Shown here: positions 42,764 through 51,085 of the stretch, piece by piece
Position numbering within the stretch: position 1 is the first letter of the stretch
How the letters are laid out: each line of letters opens with the position of its first letter
Source: Streptomyces iakyrus
GTDB taxonomy: Bacteria; Actinomycetota; Actinomycetes; Streptomycetales; Streptomycetaceae
Reading direction: 5' to 3'
Assembly (NCBI RefSeq): GCF_000717055.1
Contig: NZ_JNXI01000035.1
Span: 1 to 64,000 of the forward strand
DNA length: 64,000 bases
The notes under the pieces: generated by a model
The model's input: only the letters and a program-made list of their open reading frames with translations
Database searches by the model: none
Told to the model about the DNA's origin: nothing
Position numbers and translations under genes: made by a program

Positions 42764-43123
42764 ATGGCGAAGCCTGACGAGCTGATCGTTGACATCGCTG
42801 CCCGTGTGGAGTCCGGGCAGAGCAATCAGATGTCCCTGACCGTGGTCGCCGGTGGTGCTGTCATCACCGGCCGGCTGGCTCCAGAAGCCGTGTGGAGGCA
42901 GAGGGTGTCGGAGGTGCTGACCAACTCCGACCGACTCGCCGAGTTCTCCGTCGTCTTCGACGCCCCCACGAAGAGGGAGGGGCCGCCCACGCATCTGCAC
43001 TTCCATGTCGCCCGCATCCTGCAGGGAGCGGTGGGAATCCCGGAGACGGGCGGGATGTACCGGGTCGCGATCGAGGATGTCAGCGCCTGGACCGTAGGGG
43101 ATTTCAGCTACTCCGACCACTGA
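42764..43123 (+). CDS. GvpU-like gas vesicle accessory protein (orphan)
   Basis: A 119-residue protein. It aligns by pattern with the GvpU accessory family: an early hydrophobic strand in MSLTVVAGGAVITGRLAPEAVW (T-L-x3-G-x2-I-x-G-x-L), then THLHFHVARIL and IPETGGMYRVAIEDVSAWTVGDFS near the end. No other gvp gene is in the window. ATG 42764 lies 8 nt after TAAAAT (42750-42755), with no Shine-Dalgarno, so a very short or absent leader is likely. The assignment is by remembered motif pattern; it may instead be a free-standing protein of unrelated role. Confidence 0.55.
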   Translation: MAKPDELIVDIAARVESGQSNQMSLTVVAGGAVITGRLAPEAVWRQRVSEVLTNSDRLAEFSVVFDAPTKREGPPTHLHFHVARILQGAVGIPETGGMYRVAIEDVSAWTVGDFSYSDH

Positions 43124-43180
43124 CCGGGCAACAGAGAACCATGCGGGAGCAGTCGGTTCCCGCCGGAAATCGGGGCGGCC

Positions 43181-44842
43181 CTACGAGGCGGAGAACTTCC
43201 CGGCGTTGACGCCGGAGGCCGAGGTCTCGCCGGGGCCGTGCTCTTCGCCCCACTGCTCGGCACCGGCCTTGGGCCGGGGGATGAGGAGGGTCGCCACCAT
43301 GCCGAGCGCCAGCAGCGCGGCGCAGGTGTAGCCGTTGATCTGAATGGCGTGGGACATGGCGTCACGGGCCGCGTCGGCGGCCGACGCCGTCTGCGGGTTC
43401 TCACTCAGCCCGGAGATCATCGCGCCGGCGCTGTCGGAGACCGCCGACGACAGCTGGTTCGCCTCGGGCGCGGGCGTTCCCTGCTGGACGAGCCGGTCCG
43501 ACAGGTCGGAGTCCAGTGCCGTGAAGAAGGTCGACGTCAGAACGGCGATGCCGAGGGCGGAACCGAGCTGACGTGCCGCGCTCTGGATCCCGGACCCCTG
43601 GCCGGCATGCTGCGGCGGTACGTCCGCGAGGACGACGTTGGTGACCTGCGCGGTGGCGAAGCCGACTCCCGTGCCGTACAGGAACAGGGCAATTCCGATG
43701 ATCCACCACTGCGAGTCGCTGCCGGCCAGCAGACCGAACATCAGCAGACCGATGGCCTCCAGCACCAGGCCGATGCGCACCAGGCCGATCGGGCCGGCCT
43801 TCTCGGCCATGCCGAAGCTCGCCCCACTCGCGAAGAAGCTGCCGACGGCGACGATGAAGACGATCAGTCCGGTCTGGAGCACCGAGTACCCCAGGGTGTA
43901 CTGGAGCCACAGGGGCAGGACGGCGAGCATGCCGAACTCCGCCAGGGCGATGATCAGCGTCGCGATGTTGCCCGTGCTGAAGGACCTGATGCCGAACAAC
44001 GAGGTGTCCATCAGCGGTGCCGTGCCGCCCGTCCGGGTCAACCGGAGCTGGAGCAGCAGGAACAGCGCCAGGGAGGCCACGGAGACGACCAGGGCGACCG
44101 GGATGACGGACAGGTTCAGCGCGTCACCGAAGGGGCCGAAGTCCTTCTGCGGCTCCCACCACCCGTAGTTGCGCCCCTCGATCAGTGCGAAGGCGAGGAG
44201 CCCGAGGCCCGGCACCGACAGCACTCCGCCGACGGCGTCGATCTTGCCGGGCTGCCGGGGGGATGCGTCCAGGTACTTCATGACGCCCAGGACGATCAGC
44301 ACCACGACGAAGATGTTGATGCCGAAGGCCCACCGCCAGGAGTACTCGGCGAGCCAGCCGCCCAGCAGCGGTCCGACCGCGGCTGCCGCACCGATCGTGG
44401 AGCCCCAGATGGCGAAGGCCTTGCCCCGGTCCGGGCCCCGGAAGGTCATGTTGAGCAGGGCGAGCGAGGTCGGCATGACGATCGCACCGCCGACGCCCTG
44501 GGCGAACCGGCCGGCGATCAGGGCCTCCCCGGAAGGCGCCACGGCCGCGGCGATGCTCGCCAGCCCGAAGATCCCGGTTCCGATCAGGAACAGCCGGCGT
44601 GCTCCCACGACGTCCGAAAGACGCCCCATCACCAACAGCAGGGCGGCCAGAACGATTGCGTAGGACTCCTGGATCCACTGGGCGTCGAAGGCCGAGATCT
44701 CCAGGTCGTCGATGATCGGCGGCATCACCACGTTGACGATGGTGAAGTCGACGACCACCAGCGACACACCGAGAGAAACAGCCAGCAGGCCCAGCCAAGG
44801 GTCTCGGTTGGTTAAGGAAGACAGAGTTGGATTGTCAGACAC
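43181..44842 (-). CDS. MFS drug exporter, DHA2 (EmrB/QacA) type, 14 TM
   Basis: A 553-residue multidrug-type exporter. The first helix has VVVDFTIVNVVMPPI, and motif A is VMGRLSDVVGARRLFLIG. The antiporter motif C is AAAVGPLLGGWLAEYSWRWAFGINI. Fourteen hydrophobic segments and a hydrophilic C-terminal tail are visible. GTG 44842 is preferred over TTG 44869; AGGATGG lies 9 nt upstream. Codon 10 is TTA (44815-44813 on the minus strand), so translation should need the bldA tRNA. It diverges from a WYL regulator that may control it. The substrate is unknown; self-resistance is possible. Confidence 0.92.
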   Translation of the reverse strand: MSDNPTLSSLTNRDPWLGLLAVSLGVSLVVVDFTIVNVVMPPIIDDLEISAFDAQWIQESYAIVLAALLLVMGRLSDVVGARRLFLIGTGIFGLASIAAAVAPSGEALIAGRFAQGVGGAIVMPTSLALLNMTFRGPDRGKAFAIWGSTIGAAAAVGPLLGGWLAEYSWRWAFGINIFVVVLIVLGVMKYLDASPRQPGKIDAVGGVLSVPGLGLLAFALIEGRNYGWWEPQKDFGPFGDALNLSVIPVALVVSVASLALFLLLQLRLTRTGGTAPLMDTSLFGIRSFSTGNIATLIIALAEFGMLAVLPLWLQYTLGYSVLQTGLIVFIVAVGSFFASGASFGMAEKAGPIGLVRIGLVLEAIGLLMFGLLAGSDSQWWIIGIALFLYGTGVGFATAQVTNVVLADVPPQHAGQGSGIQSAARQLGSALGIAVLTSTFFTALDSDLSDRLVQQGTPAPEANQLSSAVSDSAGAMISGLSENPQTASAADAARDAMSHAIQINGYTCAALLALGMVATLLIPRPKAGAEQWGEEHGPGETSASGVNAGKFSAS

Positions 44843-45004
44843 GGTGTTGATCCATCCTGTGTGATGCAAGCGCCCGGTTCGGCCGCCGCCGAAGGGTGGG
44901 GTGCTCGGGCCGGCCGGGGACCCTCTGGACCCCGGCGCAGTGGCACTATGGCAGGAGAAGAGGACGCATTCTGACCTCTACTCACACTGATCCGGGGGCA
45001 GTCC

Positions 45005-46063
45005 TTGATCGCCAACCGAACGCTGGAGCTCCTCAGCCTGCTGCAGACCAAGAAGGAGTGGACCGGTGAAGGGCTGGCCCAGCGGCTGGGCGTCTCCACC
45101 CGGACCGTACGGCGCGACATCAACCGCCTCCGCGAGCTGGGCTACCCCGTTACCGCGACCAAAGGCCCGTCCGGCTACTACCGCTTGTCCCGCGGAGCGC
45201 GGCTTCCTCCGCTGGTGGTCGACGACGAGCAGGCCCTCGCCATCGCGCTGTCCCTCCAGACCGCTCCGGCCTCGGTGACCGGCATGGGGGATGCCACCAA
45301 GCGCGCGCTGAACTCCATCCAGGAGTTGCTGCCGCCTCATCTGGCCCATCGTCTTGCGACGTTCTCCATCGAACACATCGAGAACGCGTGGGAACTCGCT
45401 CCGCCCCAGATCGATCCCGCACTCCTCGCGCAGCTCTCCACGGCAGCTCAGCAACGCGACCTCGTGAGGTTCTCCTACCGCTCCGTCAACCACGACTCGA
45501 CGGAGGACAGCGAGGTGCTGGCCGAACCCCACCGGCTCGTCGTCTGGTCGGGTCGCTGGTACCTGGTGGCCTACGACCAGCAGCGGTGCTCCTGGCATGC
45601 CTACCGACTCGACCGCATCCGGTCTCTGGCACCCACCGCGTGGCGCTTCAGCGAGCGTGAGGTTCCCGACGAGGACATCACCCGCTTCGTCCAGAGCCGG
45701 CCCGATCGGGGTGACACCCCGGACATGTGGCCGTGCTGGGGCACCGTTCTGATGGAGTGCCCCGCGACGCTGGTGGCGAAATGGGCTCCGGGAGCCGCCA
45801 GTTTCGAAGCGATCGACGACCGGATCACCCGGATCCGGATGGGGGCCTGGTCGTGGTCGGCGCTCCTCGGCTTCCTGATCACCTTCAGATGCCGGTTCAC
45901 CGTGGAAGGACCGCCCGAACTCGTCGAAGAAGCCCGGAGGGTGGTGGGCCGCATCGACGTCGACATCCCCGGCCCGACGGACGCCCGGCGCCGGCAGCGG
46001 CAACCCCCGCCCGAACGGGGCCGTGTGACGTCGTGGGACTCGGCTGCGGATGCGTCTCACTGA
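45005..46063 (+). CDS. WYL-domain transcriptional regulator (YafY/DeoR-like)
   Basis: A 352-residue regulator. The N-terminal HTH_11 reads NRTLELLSLLQTKKEWTGEG, then LAQRLGVSTRTVRRDINRL and the wing TKGPSGYYRLSRG. The WYL domain (~140-230) has VRFSYRSVNHDS and the eponymous RWYLVAYD, with AYRLDRIRSL. A C-terminal WCX-like extension follows. It binds a ligand, perhaps nucleotide-like, in the WYL pocket (family knowledge). The start is TTG 45005 with GGGGG about 8 nt upstream. The 162-bp divergent region to the exporter contains an AGAGG-N10-CCTCT-type dyad near 44,960-44,980, a possible site. Confidence 0.9.
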   Translation: MIANRTLELLSLLQTKKEWTGEGLAQRLGVSTRTVRRDINRLRELGYPVTATKGPSGYYRLSRGARLPPLVVDDEQALAIALSLQTAPASVTGMGDATKRALNSIQELLPPHLAHRLATFSIEHIENAWELAPPQIDPALLAQLSTAAQQRDLVRFSYRSVNHDSTEDSEVLAEPHRLVVWSGRWYLVAYDQQRCSWHAYRLDRIRSLAPTAWRFSEREVPDEDITRFVQSRPDRGDTPDMWPCWGTVLMECPATLVAKWAPGAASFEAIDDRITRIRMGAWSWSALLGFLITFRCRFTVEGPPELVEEARRVVGRIDVDIPGPTDARRRQRQPPPERGRVTSWDSAADASH

Positions 46064-46921
46064 ATGCGCCGGGTGATCCCGGTCGCCCTGGCCATCAGCC
46101 ATTCGAGCGGCCCCCGCTGGAAGAAGCGGGACCAGAGGGCGGCGAGGACGGTGACGGACGCGATGAAGCCGAGCAGGACGTAGAAGCGCGGGACGGTGGC
46201 TTCCTCGGTGTCCAGGAGCCAGATGGCAACGATGTGGAAGACGTACGCCGTCAGCGACATCGAGCCGACCGCGATGACGGGCCCGGCCAGGCGACGCAGC
46301 CGGGGGAAGGCGTCCATGGCGACCATGCACGCGGTGATCACCAGGACTGCCACACCGGTGTTGCCCACGATGGACAGGGTCGCCTCGCTGTGCGGGGCGG
46401 CAGCCAGCATCCCGGCCGGGCTGTCGCCGAAGATGCCGATGCTGTCGGGTGACACGGACGACATGGACGACATGCCCGGCCCCTCTTCGGCTTTCCGGAC
46501 GGCTTCGGCGGCACCGGGCACGAGACGCAGCGCCTGCCAGGAGCCGCCGTAGCCGGTGACGGCGAGGGCGACGCCGGTGAGGGCGAGGCGTATCCGGACG
46601 GTCGTGGTGGCCAGGTCGAGGCGGGCGACGGCCATGCCGGCGATGACGAAGGGGACCCAGGTCAGGGCCGGATAGCCGCCGGTGAAGAACAGCGAGACGA
46701 GGCCGTCGGCCTGGCCGTAGGAGAGGAAGAGGATCGGCACGACCGGAGTGCCGGTCAAGGTCAGGGCGGTGCCCAGGGCCATCAGGATCACGGCCCGGAT
46801 GATGACCCTGGCGACGGCCTGGCGGCCGGCCAGGCCGGTCTTCGGTGTGCGGCACCCGGTGATGAGGGCGACCGCGAAGCCGGCCAGGACGGCGAACAGG
46901 GCGGAGGAGCGGCCCTGCGCC
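46057..46921 (-). pseudogene. 5'-truncated multi-pass membrane protein (DUF418/DUF1624 acyltransferase-like)
   Basis: A membrane protein remnant. From GTG 46791 the frame gives 244 residues ending SMSLTAYVFHIVAIWLLDTE and GPLEWLMARATG, the DUF418 C-terminus. Upstream of any start codon the same frame still encodes family sequence: LAQGRSSALFAVLAGFAVAL, to about 46,921. There it breaks and meets a stop (46941-46939). A full member would have ~60 more residues (first helix and loop). So the 5' end was lost at the junction with the peroxiredoxin remnant. The 3' end overlaps the WYL gene by 7 bases. A shortened protein from GTG 46791 might still be made. Confidence 0.75.
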
Positions 46922-46922
46922 A

Positions 46923-47222
46923 GCTCCCGACGAGTCCCTCACTCTGACCGAGAAGCACGACCTCGCCTTCGAAGTCCTCAGCGACATCGGCTCCGAGACC
47001 GCCAAGCAGTTCGGCCTCGCCTTCGACCTCCCCGACGACCTCGCCGCCGTCTACGACAAGCTCGGCTTCGACCTCCAGCGCGTCAACGACGGGCACCCGC
47101 GCACCCTGCCGCTGCCCGCCACCCACGTCATCGACCGCGACGGCGTGATCCGCTGGGCTTTCGTCAACACCGACTACACCACCCGCGCCGAGCCGACCGA
47201 CATCCTGCGCACGACGCGCTGA
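46923..47222 (+). pseudogene. C-terminal half of an AhpC/TSA-type peroxiredoxin (5'-truncated)
   Basis: The frame reads APDESLTLTEKHDLAFEVLS, then DIGSETAKQFGLAF, a middle DLAAVYDKLGFDL, and LPLPATHVIDRDGVIRWAFV, ending ILRTTR and a stop. This is the second half of a peroxiredoxin. The thioredoxin-fold start and the peroxidatic cysteine are missing, and no start codon or ribosome-binding site fits. Homology begins right at the junction where the neighbouring membrane-protein gene also loses its 5' end. Confidence 0.8.
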
Positions 47223-47288
47223 GCTGATCGCCGGTCAGCCGCCTTCCGGGGGTGTCCCGTACCGGCCCCCTGTCGACCGTGGTCTGCC

Positions 47289-47585
47289 TCACTTGGGTGG
47301 CAGACCTGCGGCGAAGGCGCGACCCTCGTCGAGCCATGCGCCGAGCGTGTCGTCTTCCATGACCGTGGCGCCGTCGACCATGATCCAGTCGCGCATCGGG
47401 CGGCCGCTCATGTCGAAGACGCGGGTCCCCGGCCGGGTGAGTGCTGCGGCCATCCCGTCGGGACCGACCCTGCCCAGGAGGTCGTTACCGGTGACGCCCA
47501 CGGCCATGTTGCCCTGGCGCAGGAACGCCACCCCGCCGGACATGTGCTTCTCGGTGACCTCGGGGGCGGCCCTCCAGCGCTCCAT
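47289..47585 (-). CDS. TfoX/Sxy N-terminal domain protein
   Basis: A 98-residue protein matching the TfoX N-terminal domain: VTEKHMSGGVAFLRQGNMAVGV, GPDGMAAALTRPGTRVFDM, GRPMRDWIMVD and the closing FAAGLPPK. The usual first ~12 residues of the family (a helix before VTEK) are short, replaced by MERWRAAPE. ATG 47585 comes one base after the stop of the SRPBCC gene with AGGTGAG upstream, so the two are co-translated. TfoX in gammaproteobacteria links to competence; in actinobacteria the role is unknown. Confidence 0.85.
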   Translation of the reverse strand: MERWRAAPEVTEKHMSGGVAFLRQGNMAVGVTGNDLLGRVGPDGMAAALTRPGTRVFDMSGRPMRDWIMVDGATVMEDDTLGAWLDEGRAFAAGLPPK

Positions 47586-47586
47586 C

Positions 47587-48036
47587 TCACCTCTGTGCCA
47601 CGAGTCTCGCTTCGAGGTCGCGCAGGTCCTTGGCGAGGTTGCCGCGGACCTGCCGGGCCAGGAGCGGCGCCGCCAGTCGGTAGAAGCCTCCTGCGCCGCC
47701 CCGCACGCGGATGCGGGCGTGCGTCCCGCTCGGGTCGGGCTCGAAGGTGTAGGTGACGTGCATGGGCATGGGGCCGGCCACGGAGACCATGTCCAGTAGC
47801 CGGGGCGGATCGTATGCGGCGACCCGCAGGACGTAGTCGATGCGTCGGCCCAGGAAGTACGCCGTACGGGTGACCTCGGCACCGGTGTCGAAGCCGCCGC
47901 CCGCCGCCTCCGTGGTGAGCTGCGCCGTGCGGATGCCCTGGGTCCAGTCGGCGTCGTGGCGCCAGTCCATGGCGTACGCCGCCACGCATTCGGGCGGTAC
48001 CGGGATGACGCGCTCGACCGTCACATCGACTGTCAT
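47587..48036 (-). CDS. SRPBCC (polyketide cyclase/START-like) family protein
   Basis: A 149-residue helix-grip protein. TVDVTVERVIPVPPECVAAYAMDW is the first strand, GRRIDYVLRVAAYDPPRLLDM lies in the middle, and the long C-terminal helix is AAPLLARQVRGNLAKDLRDLE. The family binds hydrophobic ligands or acts in stress. ATG 48036 is preferred to GTG 48072 on homology. First gene of a two-gene operon with the TfoX-like protein. Confidence 0.85.
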   Translation of the reverse strand: MTVDVTVERVIPVPPECVAAYAMDWRHDADWTQGIRTAQLTTEAAGGGFDTGAEVTRTAYFLGRRIDYVLRVAAYDPPRLLDMVSVAGPMPMHVTYTFEPDPSGTHARIRVRGGAGGFYRLAAPLLARQVRGNLAKDLRDLEARLVAQR

Positions 48037-48189
48037 GGCTTCAGCCTCCGCCTCCCCCTCCACGGTCACCACCCCGACTCATGGTCTGGAACCGGACGCA
48101 CTCGCCGCTCAGCTCAAGCGCTCCGGCGGCGACCCCGGGGGAGCGGTTCGTGCCGCTGGTGACAGGGTGACGGCGCGGCGGCGGCCAGG

Positions 48190-49485
48190 TCATGTACCGC
48201 CGGCCCCCGTGCGCTGGTAGATGTCGGGAATGCCGTCGGCGTCCGCGTCGAGATTCTCCTCCTCGTACAGGCGCCGGTAGACGGCGTTCCTGCGGCGCAG
48301 GAGCAGGGTCGCCAGCAGGGCGGCGGTGAGCGAGGCGATCAGGACGGCGGCCTTGACGTGCTCGCCGACGGCCGTGCCGGGGAAGGCGAGCTCGCCGATG
48401 AGCAGGGCGACCGTGAAGCCGATTCCGGCCAGGGTGGCCAGGGCGAGGACGTCGGCCCAGGCCAGGTCCGGGTTGAGCCGGGCGCGGGTGAAGCGGGCGG
48501 CGAGGTAGGTGCCGGCGAAGATGCCGATGATCTTGCCCGCGACGAGCCCGGCGATCACTCCGAGGGGTTCGGGGGTGGTGAACACCTTGCCCAGGGCGTC
48601 GCCGGAGACGCTGACCCCGGCGGCGAACAGCGCGAACAGCGGCACGCACACGCCGGCGGAAAAGGGGTGCAGCAGATGACTCGTGCGTTCCGCGGGTGCC
48701 TCCTCTTCCTCCTCGTCGCGCACCGTGCGCAGGATCAGGCCCATGGCGACCCCGGCGACGGTGGCGTGAATGCCGCCGTTGTACAGCAGCGCCCAGATCG
48801 CCACCCCGAGCGGCACGTACCACCACCAGCCCCGCACCCGTCGCCGCTGGAGGACGTAGAAGACGACCAGCCCGGCGAACGCCCCCGCCAGCGCCCAGTA
48901 GTTGAGTTCCGACGTGAAGAAGACGGCGATGATCAGGATCGCGCCCAAGTCGTCGACGACCGCGAGGGTCAGCAGGAAGGCCCGCAGGGCGGTGGGCAGG
49001 TGGGTGGAGATGACCGCCAGGACCGCCAGGGCGAAGGCGATGTCGGTGGCCATCGGCACCGCCCAGCCGTCCGTGCTCCCGCCACCGACGGTGACCGTGA
49101 GGGCGTAGAAGGCGGCGGGGACGGCCATGCCGCACACCGCGGCGATGACGGGCAGCGCCGCCGTCGCCGGGGTGCGCAGGGAGCCGACGACGAGTTCCCG
49201 TTTCAGCTCGATCCCGGCGACAAGGAAGAAGACGGTCAGCAGTCCGTCGGAGGTCCAGTGGCCGACCGAGAGGTCCAGCCCCAGTGCGGGTATTCCGAAG
49301 TGGAAGTCACGGATGGTGGTGTACGCGCCGCTGAGCGGGGTGTTCGCCCACACCAGTGCGACGACCGCGGCCGCCAGCAGGACGAGTCCGCCCACGGTCT
49401 CGGTGCGCAGGGCGCGGGCCACCGCCTGGCGTTCGGGCCAGGAGAGAAGACCGAGGAACGGGGTGCGGGGCGGGGTGGCGGCCAA
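48190..49485 (-). CDS. nhaA: Na+/H+ antiporter NhaA
   Basis: A 431-residue membrane antiporter exporting Na+ or Li+ for H+. Signatures are GLLTVFFLVAGIELKREL, the PMATDIAFALAVLA region, the Asp pair in LLTLAVVDDLGAILIIAVFF, and a C-terminal LATLAGIGFTVALLIGELAF. The C-terminal tail is hydrophilic (ADADGIPDIYQRTG). The start is TTG 49485 because GGAGG lies 8 nt upstream; the frame is open to 49560 but without a ribosome-binding site. It is divergent from the CPA1 antiporter gene, with 252 bases between. Confidence 0.93.
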   Translation of the reverse strand: MAATPPRTPFLGLLSWPERQAVARALRTETVGGLVLLAAAVVALVWANTPLSGAYTTIRDFHFGIPALGLDLSVGHWTSDGLLTVFFLVAGIELKRELVVGSLRTPATAALPVIAAVCGMAVPAAFYALTVTVGGGSTDGWAVPMATDIAFALAVLAVISTHLPTALRAFLLTLAVVDDLGAILIIAVFFTSELNYWALAGAFAGLVVFYVLQRRRVRGWWWYVPLGVAIWALLYNGGIHATVAGVAMGLILRTVRDEEEEEAPAERTSHLLHPFSAGVCVPLFALFAAGVSVSGDALGKVFTTPEPLGVIAGLVAGKIIGIFAGTYLAARFTRARLNPDLAWADVLALATLAGIGFTVALLIGELAFPGTAVGEHVKAAVLIASLTAALLATLLLRRRNAVYRRLYEEENLDADADGIPDIYQRTGAGGT

Positions 49486-49737
49486 AGCGGCGAACCTCCG
49501 GGGTGTCGGCGAAAAATGGGCACACGGCCCCACGGACGCCGACCAGACTTCCCGGCACACCCCGCGCCCCTCTTGACGCGTTCTTTACACCCTAACCGCA
49601 GCAGGCCGGTCTGGCCCACCCCCCTCGTCTGCTGCAAACAGGCAGGCAGCGGGCTCGGTGACGTACTCGGGCGGTGTGCCGGCGCGGACGGGGTACACAC
49701 CTGGCCTGGTAGTGATCGCGTCGGGCAGGAGGTCGCA

Positions 49738-51006
49738 GTGACGCTTTCGGACGCGGTGTACGTCTGTCTGGGCCTGGGGGCACTGGGCGCTGCCGTGCTG
49801 CCCCGGGTGGTGTCCAGGCGGCCGCTGTCCCTGCCCATGGTCTTCCTCGCGGCGGGCGTCCTGATCCAGTTGCTGCCGGTTGGCGTGCCGACCGTGGATC
49901 CCGTTCACGATCGCCTGTGGGTGGAGCACACCACCGAGGTGTGTGTGATCGTGTCGCTGATGGGCGCGGGGCTCGCCATCGACCGGCCCTTCGGGTGGCG
50001 CCGGTGGTCCACCGCGTGGCGATTGCTGGGCATCACGATGCCGCTGACCGTGGCGGTCGTCGCCCTGCTGGCCTGGGGACTGTTGGACTGGCCGCCCGCC
50101 GCCGCGCTGCTGCTGGGGGCCGTGCTCGCGCCGACGGACCCCGTGCTGGCCGGTGAGGTGCGCGTGGGCGAGCCGCTCGGTACCGAGCGCGACGAGGACG
50201 AGGTGCGGTTCTCCCTGACCAGTGAGGCCGGGCTGAACGACGGCCTCGCCTTCCCGTTCGTCTACGCGGCGATCGCCCTCGCCGCGGCGGCCGGGACGGG
50301 CTGGTCGGCGGAGTGGATCGGCTCGTGGGCACTGACCGACCTGCTGGGCAAGTGCGCCGTGGGGCTGGCCGTCGGGGGCGGTGCCGGCTGGTTGCTGGGA
50401 TGGATGTTCTTCCGGGTGCGCACGTCGGCGCTGCGGCTGTCCGAGCACATGGAGGGCTTCGTGGCGCTGGGCGCCACCTTCCTTTCGTACGGCCTCGCCG
50501 AGGTGCTGCACGGCTACGGTTTCCTGTCCGTGTTCGTGACCGCATGCGTCATCCGGGCCGCCGAACGCAGCCACGGCTATCACAAAGTGCTGCACGAGTT
50601 CACCGAGCAGATCGAGCGGTTGCTCACGGCCGTGCTGCTGTTCCTGCTCGGCGGATACCTGGTGGCCGACTCCCTGTCCGCCCTGACGCTGATGGGCGCG
50701 GTGGTCGCCGTCCTCGTGCTGCTGGCCGTACGGCCCCTGACCGGGTGGCTCGCACAGGCGGGGACCGCCGTGGGGAAGAAGGAGCGTGCCGTGGTCGCCG
50801 TGTTCGGGATCCGGGGGATCGGTTCGCTGTTCTACCTGTCCTACGCGCTGGGGCAGGATTCCTTCGGCGGGCTGGGACGGGAGCTGTGGGCGACCGTGGC
50901 CCTCACCGTGGTGATCTCGGTGGTGCTGCACGGAGTCATGGCGACCCCGGCCATCGGCTACCTGGACCGGCGGCGCGACGGGGCGGAGGCCGGCGGCCGG
51001 TCGTAG
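49738..51006 (+). CDS. Cation/proton antiporter, CPA1 family
   Basis: A 422-residue antiporter with ~12 membrane helices. The core motifs are GAVLAPTDPVLAGEVRVG (TDP), SEAGLNDGLAFPFVYAAIAL (the ND pair at the ion site) and the FGIRGIGSLFYLSYAL helix near the end. GTG 49738 has AGGAGG 5 nt upstream. The frame is open for 1.4 kb upstream only as a shadow of nhaA. A bidirectional terminator follows. Confidence 0.92.
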   Translation: MTLSDAVYVCLGLGALGAAVLPRVVSRRPLSLPMVFLAAGVLIQLLPVGVPTVDPVHDRLWVEHTTEVCVIVSLMGAGLAIDRPFGWRRWSTAWRLLGITMPLTVAVVALLAWGLLDWPPAAALLLGAVLAPTDPVLAGEVRVGEPLGTERDEDEVRFSLTSEAGLNDGLAFPFVYAAIALAAAAGTGWSAEWIGSWALTDLLGKCAVGLAVGGGAGWLLGWMFFRVRTSALRLSEHMEGFVALGATFLSYGLAEVLHGYGFLSVFVTACVIRAAERSHGYHKVLHEFTEQIERLLTAVLLFLLGGYLVADSLSALTLMGAVVAVLVLLAVRPLTGWLAQAGTAVGKKERAVVAVFGIRGIGSLFYLSYALGQDSFGGLGRELWATVALTVVISVVLHGVMATPAIGYLDRRRDGAEAGGRS

Positions 51007-51015
51007 GCGGCAGAC

Positions 51016-51062
51016 GTACGGGCCCGTACCCACCAAGGCGCGAGGTGAGCACGGGCCCGTAC
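51016..51062. terminator. Bidirectional terminator between antiporter and symporter genes
   Basis: GTACGGGCCCGT (51016-51027) pairs perfectly with ACGGGCCCGTAC (51051-51062); inner ACC/GGT pairs extend the stem. Each arm is itself palindromic. It lies between convergent stop codons. Confidence 0.82.
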
Positions 51063-51085
51063 CGGAGCCGGGCCGCCGGGGGCGG

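Noticed and set aside
43181..46063. Antibiotic biosynthetic cluster suggested by the TTA-containing exporter
   Set aside because: No polyketide, peptide or other biosynthetic enzymes adjoin the exporter and WYL regulator.
46900..47230. Insertion sequence or integrase at the junction scars
   Set aside because: No transposase frame, terminal inverted repeat or target duplication was seen at either junction.
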